64,000 nt of DNA. Origin: Nitrosomonas oligotropha. Lineage in GTDB: Bacteria; Pseudomonadota; Gammaproteobacteria; Burkholderiales; Nitrosomonadaceae. The DNA is taken from positions 1-64,000 of the forward strand of contig NZ_QRBZ01000012.1 of NCBI RefSeq assembly GCF_009833085.1, given 5' to 3'. The notes under the pieces are model-generated. The model worked only from the letters and a program-made list of their open reading frames with translations, ran no database searches and had not been told where the DNA came from. Positions within the stretch are counted from its first letter, which is position 1. Every line of letters begins with the position of its first letter. Shown here one piece after another: positions 30,070 to 39,460 of the stretch. The translations under genes and the position numbers were made by a program.

Positions 30070-30694
30070 AGTTCTGATCGCGGACGATCATGCGCTATTT
30101 CGTGATGGGCTCAAAAGAATATTTAATGAAACGGACGATATCGATGTCGTTGCGGAAGCCATAGACGGTAAGGATATTCTAAAGAAAACACGGGAATTCG
30201 ACTGGGACATTGCGCTGCTGGATATTAACCTGCCCGATATCAACGGTCTGGATATCCTGAAAAGAATTTTAACGACCAACGCGTCGTCATGTGTTTTGGT
30301 GCTCAGTATGTATCCGGAAGAGGAATATGCAATCCGCGCGATCCGTTCCGGAGCCTCTGGGTATCTAACCAAAGACAGTCCGACCGATCAGCTGATTACG
30401 GTGATTCGCCGTTTGGCCAAAGGCGGTAAATACGTCAATCCTGAACTGGCGGAAAAGCTGCTGTTTAATCCGGTGATGGAATCGGATAAATTAACCCATA
30501 CGACCTTCTCGGACCGTGAATTTCATGTGTTTAAACTGATCGTTGCCGGAGAATCGTTGACATCGATCGCCAATAAACTGTCGCTCAGTGTCAAAACGGT
30601 CAGCACCTACCGCTCGCGCATTCTGGAAAAAATGAACATGAAGAACAATGCGCAGCTGGTGCGGTACGCGATACAGCATAAGCTGGTGGAATAA
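30062..30694 (+). CDS. NarL/FixJ family response regulator
   Basis: A 210-residue transcription regulator. The receiver domain (residues 1-120) has IADDHALFRDGLKRIF and the phospho-acceptor in IALLDINLPDINGLD. The C-terminal LuxR-type helix-turn-helix (about 145-205) contains FSDREFHVFKLIVAGESLTSIANKLSLSVKTVSTYRSRILEKM, here quoted only as its span with key residues SVKTVSTYRSRI forming the recognition helix. It overlaps the upstream kinase by eight bases, which indicates coupled translation and a kinase-regulator pair. Its target genes are unknown. Confidence 0.9.
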   Translation: MIKVLIADDHALFRDGLKRIFNETDDIDVVAEAIDGKDILKKTREFDWDIALLDINLPDINGLDILKRILTTNASSCVLVLSMYPEEEYAIRAIRSGASGYLTKDSPTDQLITVIRRLAKGGKYVNPELAEKLLFNPVMESDKLTHTTFSDREFHVFKLIVAGESLTSIANKLSLSVKTVSTYRSRILEKMNMKNNAQLVRYAIQHKLVE

Positions 30695-30711
30695 AAAGTC
30701 CGTTCCCGGTG

Positions 30712-31374
30712 CTACAGCCGGTGAGAGAAGTAGTTGCGTATCAGTTGTTTCAGTATCACCAGCTTGCCATGAAAGAAATGCTCGGCGCCCGGTATGAACA
30801 CAATGGGCTGCGACGCAGGTTCCGCCCATGTCAGCACCGTTTCAGGTAATACGATATCGTCCTTGTCCCCTTGCACGATCAAAGCGCATTGCGTTGTTTC
30901 AGGCACTGGCGGTGCTTGCAGATTCACCACCGAGGGTGCGACCAGAATCAGAAACTCCGGAGCCAGCCGCTCGGCAACGTGCAGTTGAATCGCTCCGCCG
31001 AATGAAAATCCCGCCAGCAGCAGCGGAATATCCGCTACCTGATGACTGAATTGATCACGGATTGTCTGTGTGACCGCCACTACATCGTCGATCTCACCGT
31101 TGCCATGATCGAACTGACCTTCGCTCAGACCGACTCCCCGGAAGTTGAATTTAGCGGTGAGGAATCCAAGTTCCAGCAAGGTCGTGAATAAAGTATGCAC
31201 CACTTTGTTGTCCATGGCTCCGCCGTGCAGCGGGTGCGGATGCGCGATGACGGCAAGGCCCTTGGGGATGGATTGGGGTTCGCCCAGAACGGTTTCGAGT
31301 TTACCCGCGGGGCCATCGATAAAAAATTTTTGCGTAACCGGCGCCAAGTCATCGGCCTCAATGTGTGTCAGCAA
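30712..31374 (-). CDS. Alpha/beta hydrolase (COG2945 type)
   Basis: A 220-residue small alpha/beta hydrolase. It shows AVIAHPHPLHGGAMDNKVVHTL near residue 40, FNFRGVGLSEGQFDHG, the nucleophile elbow LAGFSFGGAIQLHVA, the acid in QGDKDDIVLP and the histidine in PGAEHFFHGKL. These fit the COG2945 group, whose substrates are unknown. It lies six bases after the thioredoxin-like ferredoxin gene on the same strand, so the two are probably co-transcribed. It converges with the NarL-type regulator across 17 bases. Confidence 0.85.
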   Translation of the reverse strand: MLTHIEADDLAPVTQKFFIDGPAGKLETVLGEPQSIPKGLAVIAHPHPLHGGAMDNKVVHTLFTTLLELGFLTAKFNFRGVGLSEGQFDHGNGEIDDVVAVTQTIRDQFSHQVADIPLLLAGFSFGGAIQLHVAERLAPEFLILVAPSVVNLQAPPVPETTQCALIVQGDKDDIVLPETVLTWAEPASQPIVFIPGAEHFFHGKLVILKQLIRNYFSHRL

Positions 31375-31380
31375 GGTGGA

Positions 31381-31689
31381 TCAGATTTTCAGCCGCTCGA
31401 CGATATTACCTTTGATCAGGTGTTCGTCGATGATTTCATCGATGTCGTCTTTATCGATGTAGGTATACCAAGTCTCTTCCGGGTAAATGACAATCACCGG
31501 CCCTTCGTCGCAACGATCCAGACAACCGGCGTTGTTGATGCGGACTTTTTTCTGGCTGCTCAGCTTCAGCGATTTAATGCGTTGCTTGGCATAATCGCGC
31601 AGTTCCTGCGCACAGAAATTATTGCAACATTTCGCGCCGCCTTCGCGCTGGTTGGTGCAGAAAAAAACGTGATATTGGTAATAACTCAT
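31381..31689 (-). CDS. Thioredoxin-like [2Fe-2S] ferredoxin
   Basis: A 102-residue protein of the thioredoxin-like ferredoxin family (COG3411). Cluster ligands appear as Cys11, the CC pair at 21-22 with further cysteine at 26, and the C-terminal GCLDRCDEGPVIVIYPEETWY block, which is diagnostic of the family. It is expected to be a cytoplasmic electron carrier of unknown partner. It starts the two-gene unit with the downstream hydrolase and lies 36 bases from the end of the polyamine-binding protein gene. Confidence 0.87.
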   Translation of the reverse strand: MSYYQYHVFFCTNQREGGAKCCNNFCAQELRDYAKQRIKSLKLSSQKKVRINNAGCLDRCDEGPVIVIYPEETWYTYIDKDDIDEIIDEHLIKGNIVERLKI

Positions 31690-31725
31690 GAGTGGTCCAA
31701 AAAAAGAATTTGAAATAGCGTAAGT

Positions 31726-32838
31726 TTAACGCAATTTTATTTCCGTCCACATGCGGCTGAGCACCCGGCGTTGTTTATGATTCAAATCCGTGATCATCTC
31801 CAGCCGCGGCAACGTTTCCTCATCCGGAAAGATCACGTTATTGCGCACTAATTCGGGTCGAATAAATGGTTTCGCCGCCACGTTTGGATTGCCCGATCCG
31901 ATCAGATTGGTCAGCTCCGCCGAGTTTCTCCCGTCGAGCATAAAATTGATAAACTGATGCGCCAGATCCGGGTGCTTTCCGCTCTTATGCAGCACCATGC
32001 TGTCCAGCGACATGACCGCGCCTTGCTTGGGAATGGCGTAATCGATGGTGAAGTGACGCCCGGTTTTCTGCGCATCCAGCGCTGCTTGAAATAAATCGTT
32101 GGAATAACCGTGCACCACCCACAAATCGCCGATGGCAATTTCGCGGATGTAACTGGTATTACTGAACGCAGCCCAATAAGGCTTGGCGCGGATGATCAGT
32201 TCCTTGGCCTGATTCCAATGCGCTTCATCTTGATCATCCGCGGCATAACCCAGGTATAACAACGCAGCCGCCATCAACTCGCGCGGACTATCCAGCACGG
32301 TCACGCGCCCTTTGATTTTCTTCAGGTATTCCGGTTCGAAGATAACTGCCCAGGTATCCACCGGCAACCCCAGTTCGCGCATTTTATTGGCATTGAATCC
32401 CAGTAATGTCAGCGTGTAAGCATACGGGACAGAATAGCGATTGTCCGGGTCGAAACGCGTTTTCAGATACGCGGGATGAATGTTTTTCAAATTCGGCAGC
32501 AATGTGTTATCCAACGGAATCAGAACGCCTTGGCGTATCAAAGTATCCATGGCATTGCCGGTCGGTACGATCAAATCATAGCCGGTTGCGCCAGCGGCCA
32601 GTTTTGCGAGCATTTCCTCGTTATCGGAAAAATAATCCTGCTCGACGTGGCAATCGCACATGGTTTCAAAGCGCTCAACCGTTTCCGGCGCGATGTAATT
32701 ATTCCAGTTGAATAATTGCAGGACGCGCGTAGCCGCTTCATTGCGAGCGGCATCGTTGGATTGCGGCGCGCATCCGGTCGCTAGGACGCAGAATAACGCC
32801 ACACTCAAGCCAACCCAACGCGGCAACGGATCAAGCAT
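31726..32838 (-). CDS. potD: Spermidine/putrescine ABC transporter, substrate-binding lipoprotein
   Basis: A 370-residue periplasmic binding protein of the PotD/PotF family. The N-terminus is a lipoprotein signal with lipobox LATGC and lipidated Cys23. The mature part begins LQLFNWNNYIAPETVERFE, the usual PotD/PotF opening, and retains the acidic and aromatic residues that bind polyamines (SDNEEML, NTSYIREIAIGDLWVVHGYSND). It is last in the minus-strand order potB-potC-potD, six bases after potC. Whether it prefers putrescine (PotF-like) or spermidine (PotD-like) cannot be decided from sequence. Confidence 0.88.
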   Translation of the reverse strand: MLDPLPRWVGLSVALFCVLATGCAPQSNDAARNEAATRVLQLFNWNNYIAPETVERFETMCDCHVEQDYFSDNEEMLAKLAAGATGYDLIVPTGNAMDTLIRQGVLIPLDNTLLPNLKNIHPAYLKTRFDPDNRYSVPYAYTLTLLGFNANKMRELGLPVDTWAVIFEPEYLKKIKGRVTVLDSPRELMAAALLYLGYAADDQDEAHWNQAKELIIRAKPYWAAFSNTSYIREIAIGDLWVVHGYSNDLFQAALDAQKTGRHFTIDYAIPKQGAVMSLDSMVLHKSGKHPDLAHQFINFMLDGRNSAELTNLIGSGNPNVAAKPFIRPELVRNNVIFPDEETLPRLEMITDLNHKQRRVLSRMWTEIKLR

Positions 32839-32843
32839 GACGA

Positions 32844-33665
32844 CTAGGATTTACCCAGCATGCTGTTATCGAATCGCGTGGCGATGATAATCAGCGTTAA
32901 CGTCAGCAACATCAATAAAGTCGAAACGGCGTTTACTTCCGGTGTGACCGCGACTTTGATCATCGTGTAGATTTGAATCGGCAGAATCGGCTCGCCGATG
33001 CCTTTGGTGAAGAAGGTGATGACGAAATCGTCGATCGACAGCGTGAACGACATTAAAGCCCCGGCGATGATGGCCGGTCTGATCAGCGGCAGGGTGATTT
33101 GCCGGAAAGTCTGCCACGGTGTTGCACCGAGATCGCGTGCCGCTTCAAAAATGGACTCGTCCATTCCCTGTAACCGCGCACGCACGATAATCGCGACAAA
33201 TCCAATGCTGAAAGTGGTATGGGCAATGATGATCGAAAGCATGCCCAGCGTCAGGTTGAGCACTTGCAGAAAAAACAGCAGCAATGAAACGCCCAGCAGG
33301 ATTTCCGGCATGGCCACCGGCGTGAATGCCAGAACCGGCAATACTTTCAGTTTGTAACGGTGAATCGCCAGACCGGCCATGGTGCCCAGCACGGTGGCAA
33401 GAAAACTGGCGCTGACGGCGATGATCAGCGAATTACGCGCGGCCAGCAGCATTTCATGATTGTGCAATAACGCGTTATACCAATGCAGCGTAAAGCCTAC
33501 CCACTCGGCATTGAGTTTCGAGTCGTTGAAGGAAAACACAATCACAATGATCAGCGGAATGTACAAAAAGGCATACACCAGAATCGCGACGACCCACAGC
33601 GCTGCCGGTTGTTTTGCACGGAAGCTGGGCATGGCTTTATGTAATCCTGGTGAGCGGTTTGGCAA
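32844..33665 (-). CDS. potC: Polyamine ABC transporter permease PotC
   Basis: A 273-residue inner-membrane permease with six predicted membrane segments and the cytoplasmic EAA loop EAARDLGATPWQTFRQITLPLIRPAI that contacts the ATPase (span about residues 175-200; key residues E-A-A and G). SMSLDDFVITFF-type sequence appears as SIDDFVITFF, typical of PotC. Its 5' end overlaps potB by 29 bases when the first ATG is used; a start at the internal MPSFRAKQP methionine is also possible and would shrink this overlap. It forms a heterodimer with PotB. Confidence 0.9.
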   Translation of the reverse strand: MPNRSPGLHKAMPSFRAKQPAALWVVAILVYAFLYIPLIIVIVFSFNDSKLNAEWVGFTLHWYNALLHNHEMLLAARNSLIIAVSASFLATVLGTMAGLAIHRYKLKVLPVLAFTPVAMPEILLGVSLLLFFLQVLNLTLGMLSIIIAHTTFSIGFVAIIVRARLQGMDESIFEAARDLGATPWQTFRQITLPLIRPAIIAGALMSFTLSIDDFVITFFTKGIGEPILPIQIYTMIKVAVTPEVNAVSTLLMLLTLTLIIIATRFDNSMLGKS

Positions 33666-34533
33666 GCCAGGAAAATAATCCGGCGATTCCCAGCACCGCC
33701 AGTGTCAGCATGATGGAAAGTGTCGAACCGAACGGCCAATCGCGCGTGCCGAGAAATTGATCCTTGATCAGATTGCCGATCATGATGTCGCCGGTTCCGC
33801 CCAGAATATCGGGAATGGCGAACATGCCGAGAACCGGAATAAAAACCAGCGCCGAACCGGAAAATATGCCGGGCAGTGACTGCGGCCAGGTGACATACCA
33901 GAAGCGCTGCCAGCCGTTCGCACCTAAATCCTGCGCGGCATCGAGCAGAATCGGATCGTGTTTTTCCAGATTGGTGTACAGCGGCAGGATCATGAACGGT
34001 AGGTGGACATAAATCATCCCGATCAGCACCGCGAACGGGGAAAAGAGCAGTGTCACCGGTGCGATGCCGAAAACCGCCAGCACGTTGTTGATCATGTGAC
34101 TGAGCACCGATTCGGGGCCGAGAATGATCATCCAGGCATAAATGCGGATCAGAAAATTACTGGCAAACGGCAGCACCACCAGCATGATCATCAGATTACG
34201 GAATTTCTTCTCGCTGCGGGCGATCAGCAACGCCAGCGGATAAGCCATAGCGATGCAAATGACCGTGGTGAGGGCAGCCACCGTGAACGATTTGAGAAAT
34301 ATCTCGAAGTAGATGAAATCGCTGAAGAAGAATTGATACGTTTCAATCGTCAAACCGGAATCTACGGTTGTATCTCCCGGCAGAACATGAACCGGCGCCA
34401 GCCCGCCAAATTCGCCCGGCAGGCGGAAGGAAGTAAAGATCATGATCAAGCTCGGCGCGGCGAAGAATATCAGCAAGAAAGCGAGTGGCGGTGCGCTGAT
34501 GAGCCATTTGACGAGGCGGCTGGATGTTTGCAT
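33637..34533 (-). CDS. potB: Polyamine ABC transporter permease PotB
   Basis: A 298-residue inner-membrane permease, partner of PotC. Six hydrophobic segments are visible, with the EAA-type loop LLDAAQDLGANGWQRFWYVTWP near residues 195-215. It is first of the contiguous minus-strand set potB-potC-potD. The ATPase gene potA is about 880 bases further upstream on the same strand, separated by a plus-strand methyltransferase gene, so potBCD may need its own promoter in the 34534-34765 gap. Confidence 0.9.
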   Translation of the reverse strand: MQTSSRLVKWLISAPPLAFLLIFFAAPSLIMIFTSFRLPGEFGGLAPVHVLPGDTTVDSGLTIETYQFFFSDFIYFEIFLKSFTVAALTTVICIAMAYPLALLIARSEKKFRNLMIMLVVLPFASNFLIRIYAWMIILGPESVLSHMINNVLAVFGIAPVTLLFSPFAVLIGMIYVHLPFMILPLYTNLEKHDPILLDAAQDLGANGWQRFWYVTWPQSLPGIFSGSALVFIPVLGMFAIPDILGGTGDIMIGNLIKDQFLGTRDWPFGSTLSIMLTLAVLGIAGLFSWLAKPLTRIT

Positions 34534-34765
34534 ATTTTTAGTTTGGCGATTAATCCAGTGGAATGATGCTTGAAGTTTCCGTGTGGTTATTTTACACGAG
34601 GGTCATGCAAGAGATTTTTAATTAATTCAGGCATCGATTTGCTGCGCAGCGCAGCGCCGCGGCCGGTACATTTTTTGGTATAAAACGCATTTATTTTTCC
34701 CCTATACTTAGACCCCGTGAAAACTGATCAATCAATTGATGTGAATCCCAGCAAAGGACAAGAAA

Positions 34766-35341
34766 ATGCCATTTAGCTATAGTAATCAGCTCAGCACAAT
34801 CGTTGGTTTCGCTGAGCAGCAGAATCCGGAATCAATTCTCGATATTGGCATTGGAATGGGCCAGTATGGATTTTTGCTGCGCACAAATTTGGAAAATGTA
34901 AATCTTTTTGAAATTGACGGTGCAAATGCACGCCAACGCAGCAGAGATCAATGGAAGGTTAGAATCGACGGGATTGAAGGTTTTGCAGGCTATATCACTC
35001 CGGTGCACGAGTATTCATATACTAATCTGTACATCGGTGAAGCACTGGAATTGCTGGCGGGGCTGGGAGATAAAATTTACGACTTAGTGCTTGCGATCGA
35101 TATTCTGGAGCATTTTGAAAAAGAGCAGGGCGCTATTTTTCTAAGAGAATGTCAGCGGGTATGCAAGGGTTCTGTCCTTGTCAGCACACCGAAGGAATTC
35201 ATTGAACAAGAAGTCCAGGCAAATCCCTTGGAGAATCATCGATCGCATTGGACTGAGGAAGATTTCAGACTGTGTGGTTTCGATTATTTTTTACCGGATT
35301 CATTGAGCCTGATCGCGATCGCAAACAGTAAGAGCGAATAA
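34766..35341 (+). CDS. Class I SAM-dependent methyltransferase
   Basis: A 191-residue protein with the SAM-binding motif SILDIGIGMGQYGFLLR at about residues 25-41, an acidic residue at the end of strand 2 (NLFEIDGAN), and DLVLAIDILEHFEKEQG as motif IV. A C-terminal GFDYFLPDSLSLIAI strand pair completes the fold. It is compact and has no extra domain, so the substrate cannot be guessed. It is encoded opposite to the pot genes and splits potA from potBCD. AAAGGACAAG before the ATG is a good ribosome site. Confidence 0.75.
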   Translation: MPFSYSNQLSTIVGFAEQQNPESILDIGIGMGQYGFLLRTNLENVNLFEIDGANARQRSRDQWKVRIDGIEGFAGYITPVHEYSYTNLYIGEALELLAGLGDKIYDLVLAIDILEHFEKEQGAIFLRECQRVCKGSVLVSTPKEFIEQEVQANPLENHRSHWTEEDFRLCGFDYFLPDSLSLIAIANSKSE

Positions 35342-35415
35342 TATCGCGGCGGATGCAATCCGGCCTGCGCAGAATCTTGTTTCTTGTGCTTGCAACGAAT
35401 AAACCCGGGATTGGG

Positions 35416-36528
35416 TTAATCAGGCAAAAATTGCGCGGATTGTTCTTGCCAGCTGATAACTACGGAATCGCCAATGTCAAAAAGCTTGGCATGACCCGGC
35501 ACGGAATTGGGAAGCAATGCTTCGATTAACGTGCCGTTGGTCAGTTCGATGATATACGTGGTGACATCGCCGATGTACAGGAAATCCTTTATTTTCCCGA
35601 GTAGTTGCGTTTCAGTCGCTGTCGCCGGGGATTGCGCAACGATACGGACTTGTTCCGGCCGCACGGCGAAAACGCCCTGATCGCCCGCTTTGACATCGCC
35701 GTTGACCGGCACAATGACTTCACCCAGCCCCGTCACTGTTAGTTTTAAATGCGAGGCGGAAACTTCGATTACCCGGGCGCTCAGCAGATTGATTTTGCCG
35801 ATGAAATCGGCGACGAAACGGTTCACCGGGAAATTGTAGATACGCGACGGTTCGTCGATCTGTACTATTCTGCCTCGGTTCATCACGGCGATGCGGTGCG
35901 ATAGCGCCAAGGCTTCGTTCTGGGCGTGCGTGACATAAATGAACGTGACACCGGCGCTGGCCTGCAAATTGATCAGCTCGCGTTGCATATTCTCGCGCAA
36001 CTTTTCGTCCAGAGCGCCTAATGGCTCATCCAGCAATAATAAGCGCGGCTGATTGATGAGTCCCCTAGCAAAGGCCACGCGTTGTTTTTGTCCACCGGAT
36101 AATTCATGCGGGTAGCGATCGGCGAATGGCGTCAGCTCCACTTCCGCCAAGGTCTCGGTAACCCGGGTTTTAATTTCCGCCGGTGTTTTGCCCGCCATTT
36201 TCAGCGGGAATCCGATATTGCCGGCGACCGTCATGTGCGGGAATAGGGCGTAGCTTTGGAAAACCGTATGAAACGGGCGTTGCTCCGGCGGTAAACCGGC
36301 GATGTCTTCTCCGTCCAGCAAAATTTGCCCGCTATCGGGTGCGTCGAATCCCGCGATCATGCGTAACAATGTCGTTTTGCCGCAACCGGATGGGCCCAGC
36401 AGCGTAAAGAATTCACCGGCTTCGATGGCGATCCTGATGTTATCGACGGCGGTGAAATTGCCAAACCGCTTGGTCACATTCCTGATTTCGAGCAGTGCCA
36501 TTACGTTTCCCGGTGAGAAAACCGACAC
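35416..36528 (-). CDS. potA: Polyamine ABC transporter ATPase PotA
   Basis: A 370-residue ATPase of the PotA type. Walker A is GPSGCGKTTLLRMIAGF near residues 43-58, the Q-loop VFQSYALFPHM, the ABC signature LSGGQKQRVAFARGL, and Walker B LLLLDEPLGALDEKLR. The C-terminal TOBE domain (about 285-360) is present. It should energise import through PotB-PotC. The first ATG gives MSVFSPGNVMALLEI; starting at the internal MALLEIRNV (36501) is equally plausible and more usual. Confidence 0.9.
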   Translation of the reverse strand: MSVFSPGNVMALLEIRNVTKRFGNFTAVDNIRIAIEAGEFFTLLGPSGCGKTTLLRMIAGFDAPDSGQILLDGEDIAGLPPEQRPFHTVFQSYALFPHMTVAGNIGFPLKMAGKTPAEIKTRVTETLAEVELTPFADRYPHELSGGQKQRVAFARGLINQPRLLLLDEPLGALDEKLRENMQRELINLQASAGVTFIYVTHAQNEALALSHRIAVMNRGRIVQIDEPSRIYNFPVNRFVADFIGKINLLSARVIEVSASHLKLTVTGLGEVIVPVNGDVKAGDQGVFAVRPEQVRIVAQSPATATETQLLGKIKDFLYIGDVTTYIIELTNGTLIEALLPNSVPGHAKLFDIGDSVVISWQEQSAQFLPD

Positions 36529-36654
36529 TGTATCAAAGTTTATACCCGTGCTGAATGTATAAATTCAATGGCGGATCGTACTGTTTATATTGATGAAGCA
36601 GGGGTCAAACCAGCCAGCATTGCTGTTATTCCTGGTCACACGGACCGGGAATAA

Positions 36655-37644
36655 TTAAGCCGATTCATTATTCAGTGATGTGCCATTGGCAGCAGAGGGT
36701 GAATCAGGGGGTGCTGTTGCGGCGTTCCGTTTTTCGTTGCGCGCGCTATTCCGCTTGAGACTTTCCGGTCCATTGATCATCGCGTCCAAGAAAACCGCAC
36801 AGTAGCTTTGATCGACAATGGCATTCTGGCGGTTAATTTCCGGCAGCATGAGCACATGCAGTTTCTGAAGATTGTACCAAGGCACCGCAGGGTATACATG
36901 ATGCCCGATGTGATAGTTAATATTGTTCCAGAACCATGAATTCATCGGATTGCTGATAATGGTGCGTGTACCGGCAAGTTGACCGGCGTCCCAGGGGGTT
37001 CCATAGTGTTCCGCCACAAAACGGACGCTATTGAAAAATCCAAAGAAAATGAGCGGCCAGAACCAAAGCGCGAAAACCTCAGCTGCGATTCCCTGACTGC
37101 TGGCCCATTCAAAAATCATCACGGTAACCACCGCATGCAGCGCTATTTCACTCCAATGCGCGAGTGCTTTTGTGCCCCGTAATTTTTGGATGGGGAAAAT
37201 AATAACGAACTGGATGGCTGTCAGCAGGACGCCAATGACGGCATAAGCATAAAAGAGAATGTAATCGCCGATCCCTCGCTTACCCATGGTAAAGGCGTCC
37301 GGATCTTTAGTGGAACGGTTGAAACGATGATGAAGAAGGTGATCTTCTTTGAATGCGGTGAATGAAATGACCAGCGGTATCATGGTGAAAACGCCGAATA
37401 CCCAATTCTTCCACTTGGCCTTAAACAGCACGCTGTGTGTGCAATCGTGCATAAAAGTCACGATACCCATCTGCATGTAACCCATCGCCAGATAGCAGAG
37501 CCAAACGATGGACCAATGCGGGGCGTGCCAGGCGATGATACCGAGCCCTATCCATATGCCGTAAAACAGAGGAATTTTTAGGTTGGGTTGCCAGCGATGC
37601 TGATAGAGTGCTTTCAGCTCGGCTTTATCAATAGAATTTGCCAT
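36655..37644 (-). CDS. Membrane fatty-acid desaturase family protein
   Basis: A 329-residue integral-membrane di-iron enzyme of the fatty-acid desaturase/hydroxylase family. The three histidine boxes are visible: HDCTH, DHLLHHRFN and NYHIGHHVYP. Between them are long hydrophobic stretches forming about four membrane segments. The frame is open up to an ATG at 37725, but the start at 37644 (MANSIDKAEL) is preferred because the preceding 27 residues are cysteine-rich and unlike the family. The substrate (acyl lipid, carotenoid or other) is not resolved. The C-terminal 40 residues are low complexity, rich in Asn, Ala and Pro. Confidence 0.82.
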   Translation of the reverse strand: MANSIDKAELKALYQHRWQPNLKIPLFYGIWIGLGIIAWHAPHWSIVWLCYLAMGYMQMGIVTFMHDCTHSVLFKAKWKNWVFGVFTMIPLVISFTAFKEDHLLHHRFNRSTKDPDAFTMGKRGIGDYILFYAYAVIGVLLTAIQFVIIFPIQKLRGTKALAHWSEIALHAVVTVMIFEWASSQGIAAEVFALWFWPLIFFGFFNSVRFVAEHYGTPWDAGQLAGTRTIISNPMNSWFWNNINYHIGHHVYPAVPWYNLQKLHVLMLPEINRQNAIVDQSYCAVFLDAMINGPESLKRNSARNEKRNAATAPPDSPSAANGTSLNNESA

Positions 37645-37852
37645 AGCGATGCAGGGACTGTAACACAGTAATGACCCGGAAACCCTGCATCCGGAAAATA
37701 AACTTTCACAGCCGGATTGCAGCATGCGATTTTTTTAATGATGACGGTGAAGCGGAGAAAGCAGGAAGGGCGTGTCGATACAGGGGGAAAGGGTGTGTTC
37801 TTAAGTTTACGGTCAGGCTCCGGTGTTTGGAATTTCCGGGTGTGTTTAAACT

Positions 37853-39367
37853 TTACTGAAATATCTGCCAAGCCAGCAATCCGGCCAGCAGAATCGCGAT
37901 GAGCGCCAGCAGACGGTTCTGCCGTTTCTCTTCAATGACCAGATCGGTCATTCTTTTTTCCAGTTCGTGATTGCGGTTCTCGGACAGCATCTGATGGACC
38001 AGGCGGGGAAATTCCGGCAGGATGACAGCCCAGTTGGGCGCTTCTTTTTGTACCCGGCTGGCGAATCCGCGCAAGCCGATTTGTTCCGACATCCAGTTTT
38101 CCAGGAAAGGCTTGGCGGTTTTCCATAGATCCAGATTGGGATCCAGGTCGCGCCCCAGGCCTTCGATATTGAGCAGGGTTTTTTGCAGCAATACCAATTG
38201 TGGCTGGATTTCGACGTTGAATTGCCGCGATGCCTGGAATAATTGCAGCAGAACCCGTCCGAACGAAATTTCTTTCAGCGGTTTGTCGAAAATCGGTTCA
38301 CAGACAGCCCGGATGGCGGACTCGAAATCGTCCACCCGGGTATCCTTAGGCGCCCATCCGGCCTCGACATGCGCTTGCGCAACGCGCGCGTAATCGCGGC
38401 GGAAAAACGCCAGGAAGTTTTGCGCCAGATAATTTTTATCTTCATCGCTGAGCGTTCCCATAATGCCGAAGTCGACCGCGATGTAGCGGCCATCCTTGCC
38501 GACAAAGATGTTTCCCGGGTGCATATCGGCATGGAAATAACCATCGCGGAATACCTGGGTGAAGAATATTTCCACCCCGACGCGCGCCAGTTGCGGGATA
38601 TCGGTGCCTTGCGCGATTAATTCGTCGACATGGCTGATCGGAATGCCTTTGACGCGCTCCATCACCATGACGCTGTTGCGGCAGTAGTCCCAATACACTT
38701 CGGGCACCAGCAAGAGCGGAGAATCCAGGAAATTGCGGCGTAGCTGGCTGCAATTGGCGGCTTCGCGCATCAAATCCAGCTCGTCGTCCAGATGCCGGGC
38801 GAACTCTGAAACGACCTGGCGCAATTTCAGGCGTTTGCCGTCGGCCCACAGCGCTTCAGCCAGCCAGGCGCCGGTGTCCATCAAGGCAATGTCGTGGGCA
38901 ATCACTTCCGCGAGATTGGGGCGCAATATTTTGACAGCGACTTCGGTGCCGTCATGCAACACCGCCAGATGAACTTGCGCGACCGATGCGCTGGCGATGG
39001 GGGTCGAATCAAACTTGAAAAAAACTTCTTCAACCTTCTGGCCGTATTCTTTTTCCAGAATGGTAAATACCAGGTCGGAAGCAAACGGCGGCACCTGATC
39101 CTGAAGCTTGGCCAATTCGTCGGCGATATCATGGGGCAATATATCGCGCCGGGTCGACAGCATCTGACCGAATTTCACAAAAATCGGGCCTAATGTCGCC
39201 AAAGCCAGCCGCAACCTTACGCCGCGTGGTTTATCCAGATTCCGCCAGAACGTTAATGTCTTGACAATGACGCGCAGGAACCTTAACTGGCTGTGGCTCA
39301 GGACAAATTCGTCCAATCCGAATTGGAACGCGACGTATTGAATTTTTAGGAGGCGGAATAGGCGCAT
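37853..39367 (-). CDS. ubiB: Ubiquinone biosynthesis protein kinase-like UbiB
   Basis: A 504-residue UbiB/ABC1 atypical kinase-like protein needed for ubiquinone synthesis. It has the family's [14 protein letters not shown] motif near residues 63-80, the Ala-rich loop [22 protein letters not shown] with the conserved lysine, the catalytic FFHAD-like stretch [14 protein letters not shown] and the metal-binding VDFGIMG. The C-terminal about 20 residues ([18 protein letters not shown]) form a membrane anchor. It lies downstream of ubiJ on the same strand, the common ubiJ-ubiB arrangement; ubiE is not adjacent here. Confidence 0.93.
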   Translation of the reverse strand: MRLFRLLKIQYVAFQFGLDEFVLSHSQLRFLRVIVKTLTFWRNLDKPRGVRLRLALATLGPIFVKFGQMLSTRRDILPHDIADELAKLQDQVPPFASDLVFTILEKEYGQKVEEVFFKFDSTPIASASVAQVHLAVLHDGTEVAVKILRPNLAEVIAHDIALMDTGAWLAEALWADGKRLKLRQVVSEFARHLDDELDLMREAANCSQLRRNFLDSPLLLVPEVYWDYCRNSVMVMERVKGIPISHVDELIAQGTDIPQLARVGVEIFFTQVFRDGYFHADMHPGNIFVGKDGRYIAVDFGIMGTLSDEDKNYLAQNFLAFFRRDYARVAQAHVEAGWAPKDTRVDDFESAIRAVCEPIFDKPLKEISFGRVLLQLFQASRQFNVEIQPQLVLLQKTLLNIEGLGRDLDPNLDLWKTAKPFLENWMSEQIGLRGFASRVQKEAPNWAVILPEFPRLVHQMLSENRNHELEKRMTDLVIEEKRQNRLLALIAILLAGLLAWQIFQ

Positions 39368-39460
39368 GGTTGATGAGAAATCGGTGGTGAGAGAAGCCTG
39401 GCGGGGCCGTTAAAACAGCGCCAATGGATTGTTATTCATGTCTGATGATTTTTCAATGTG

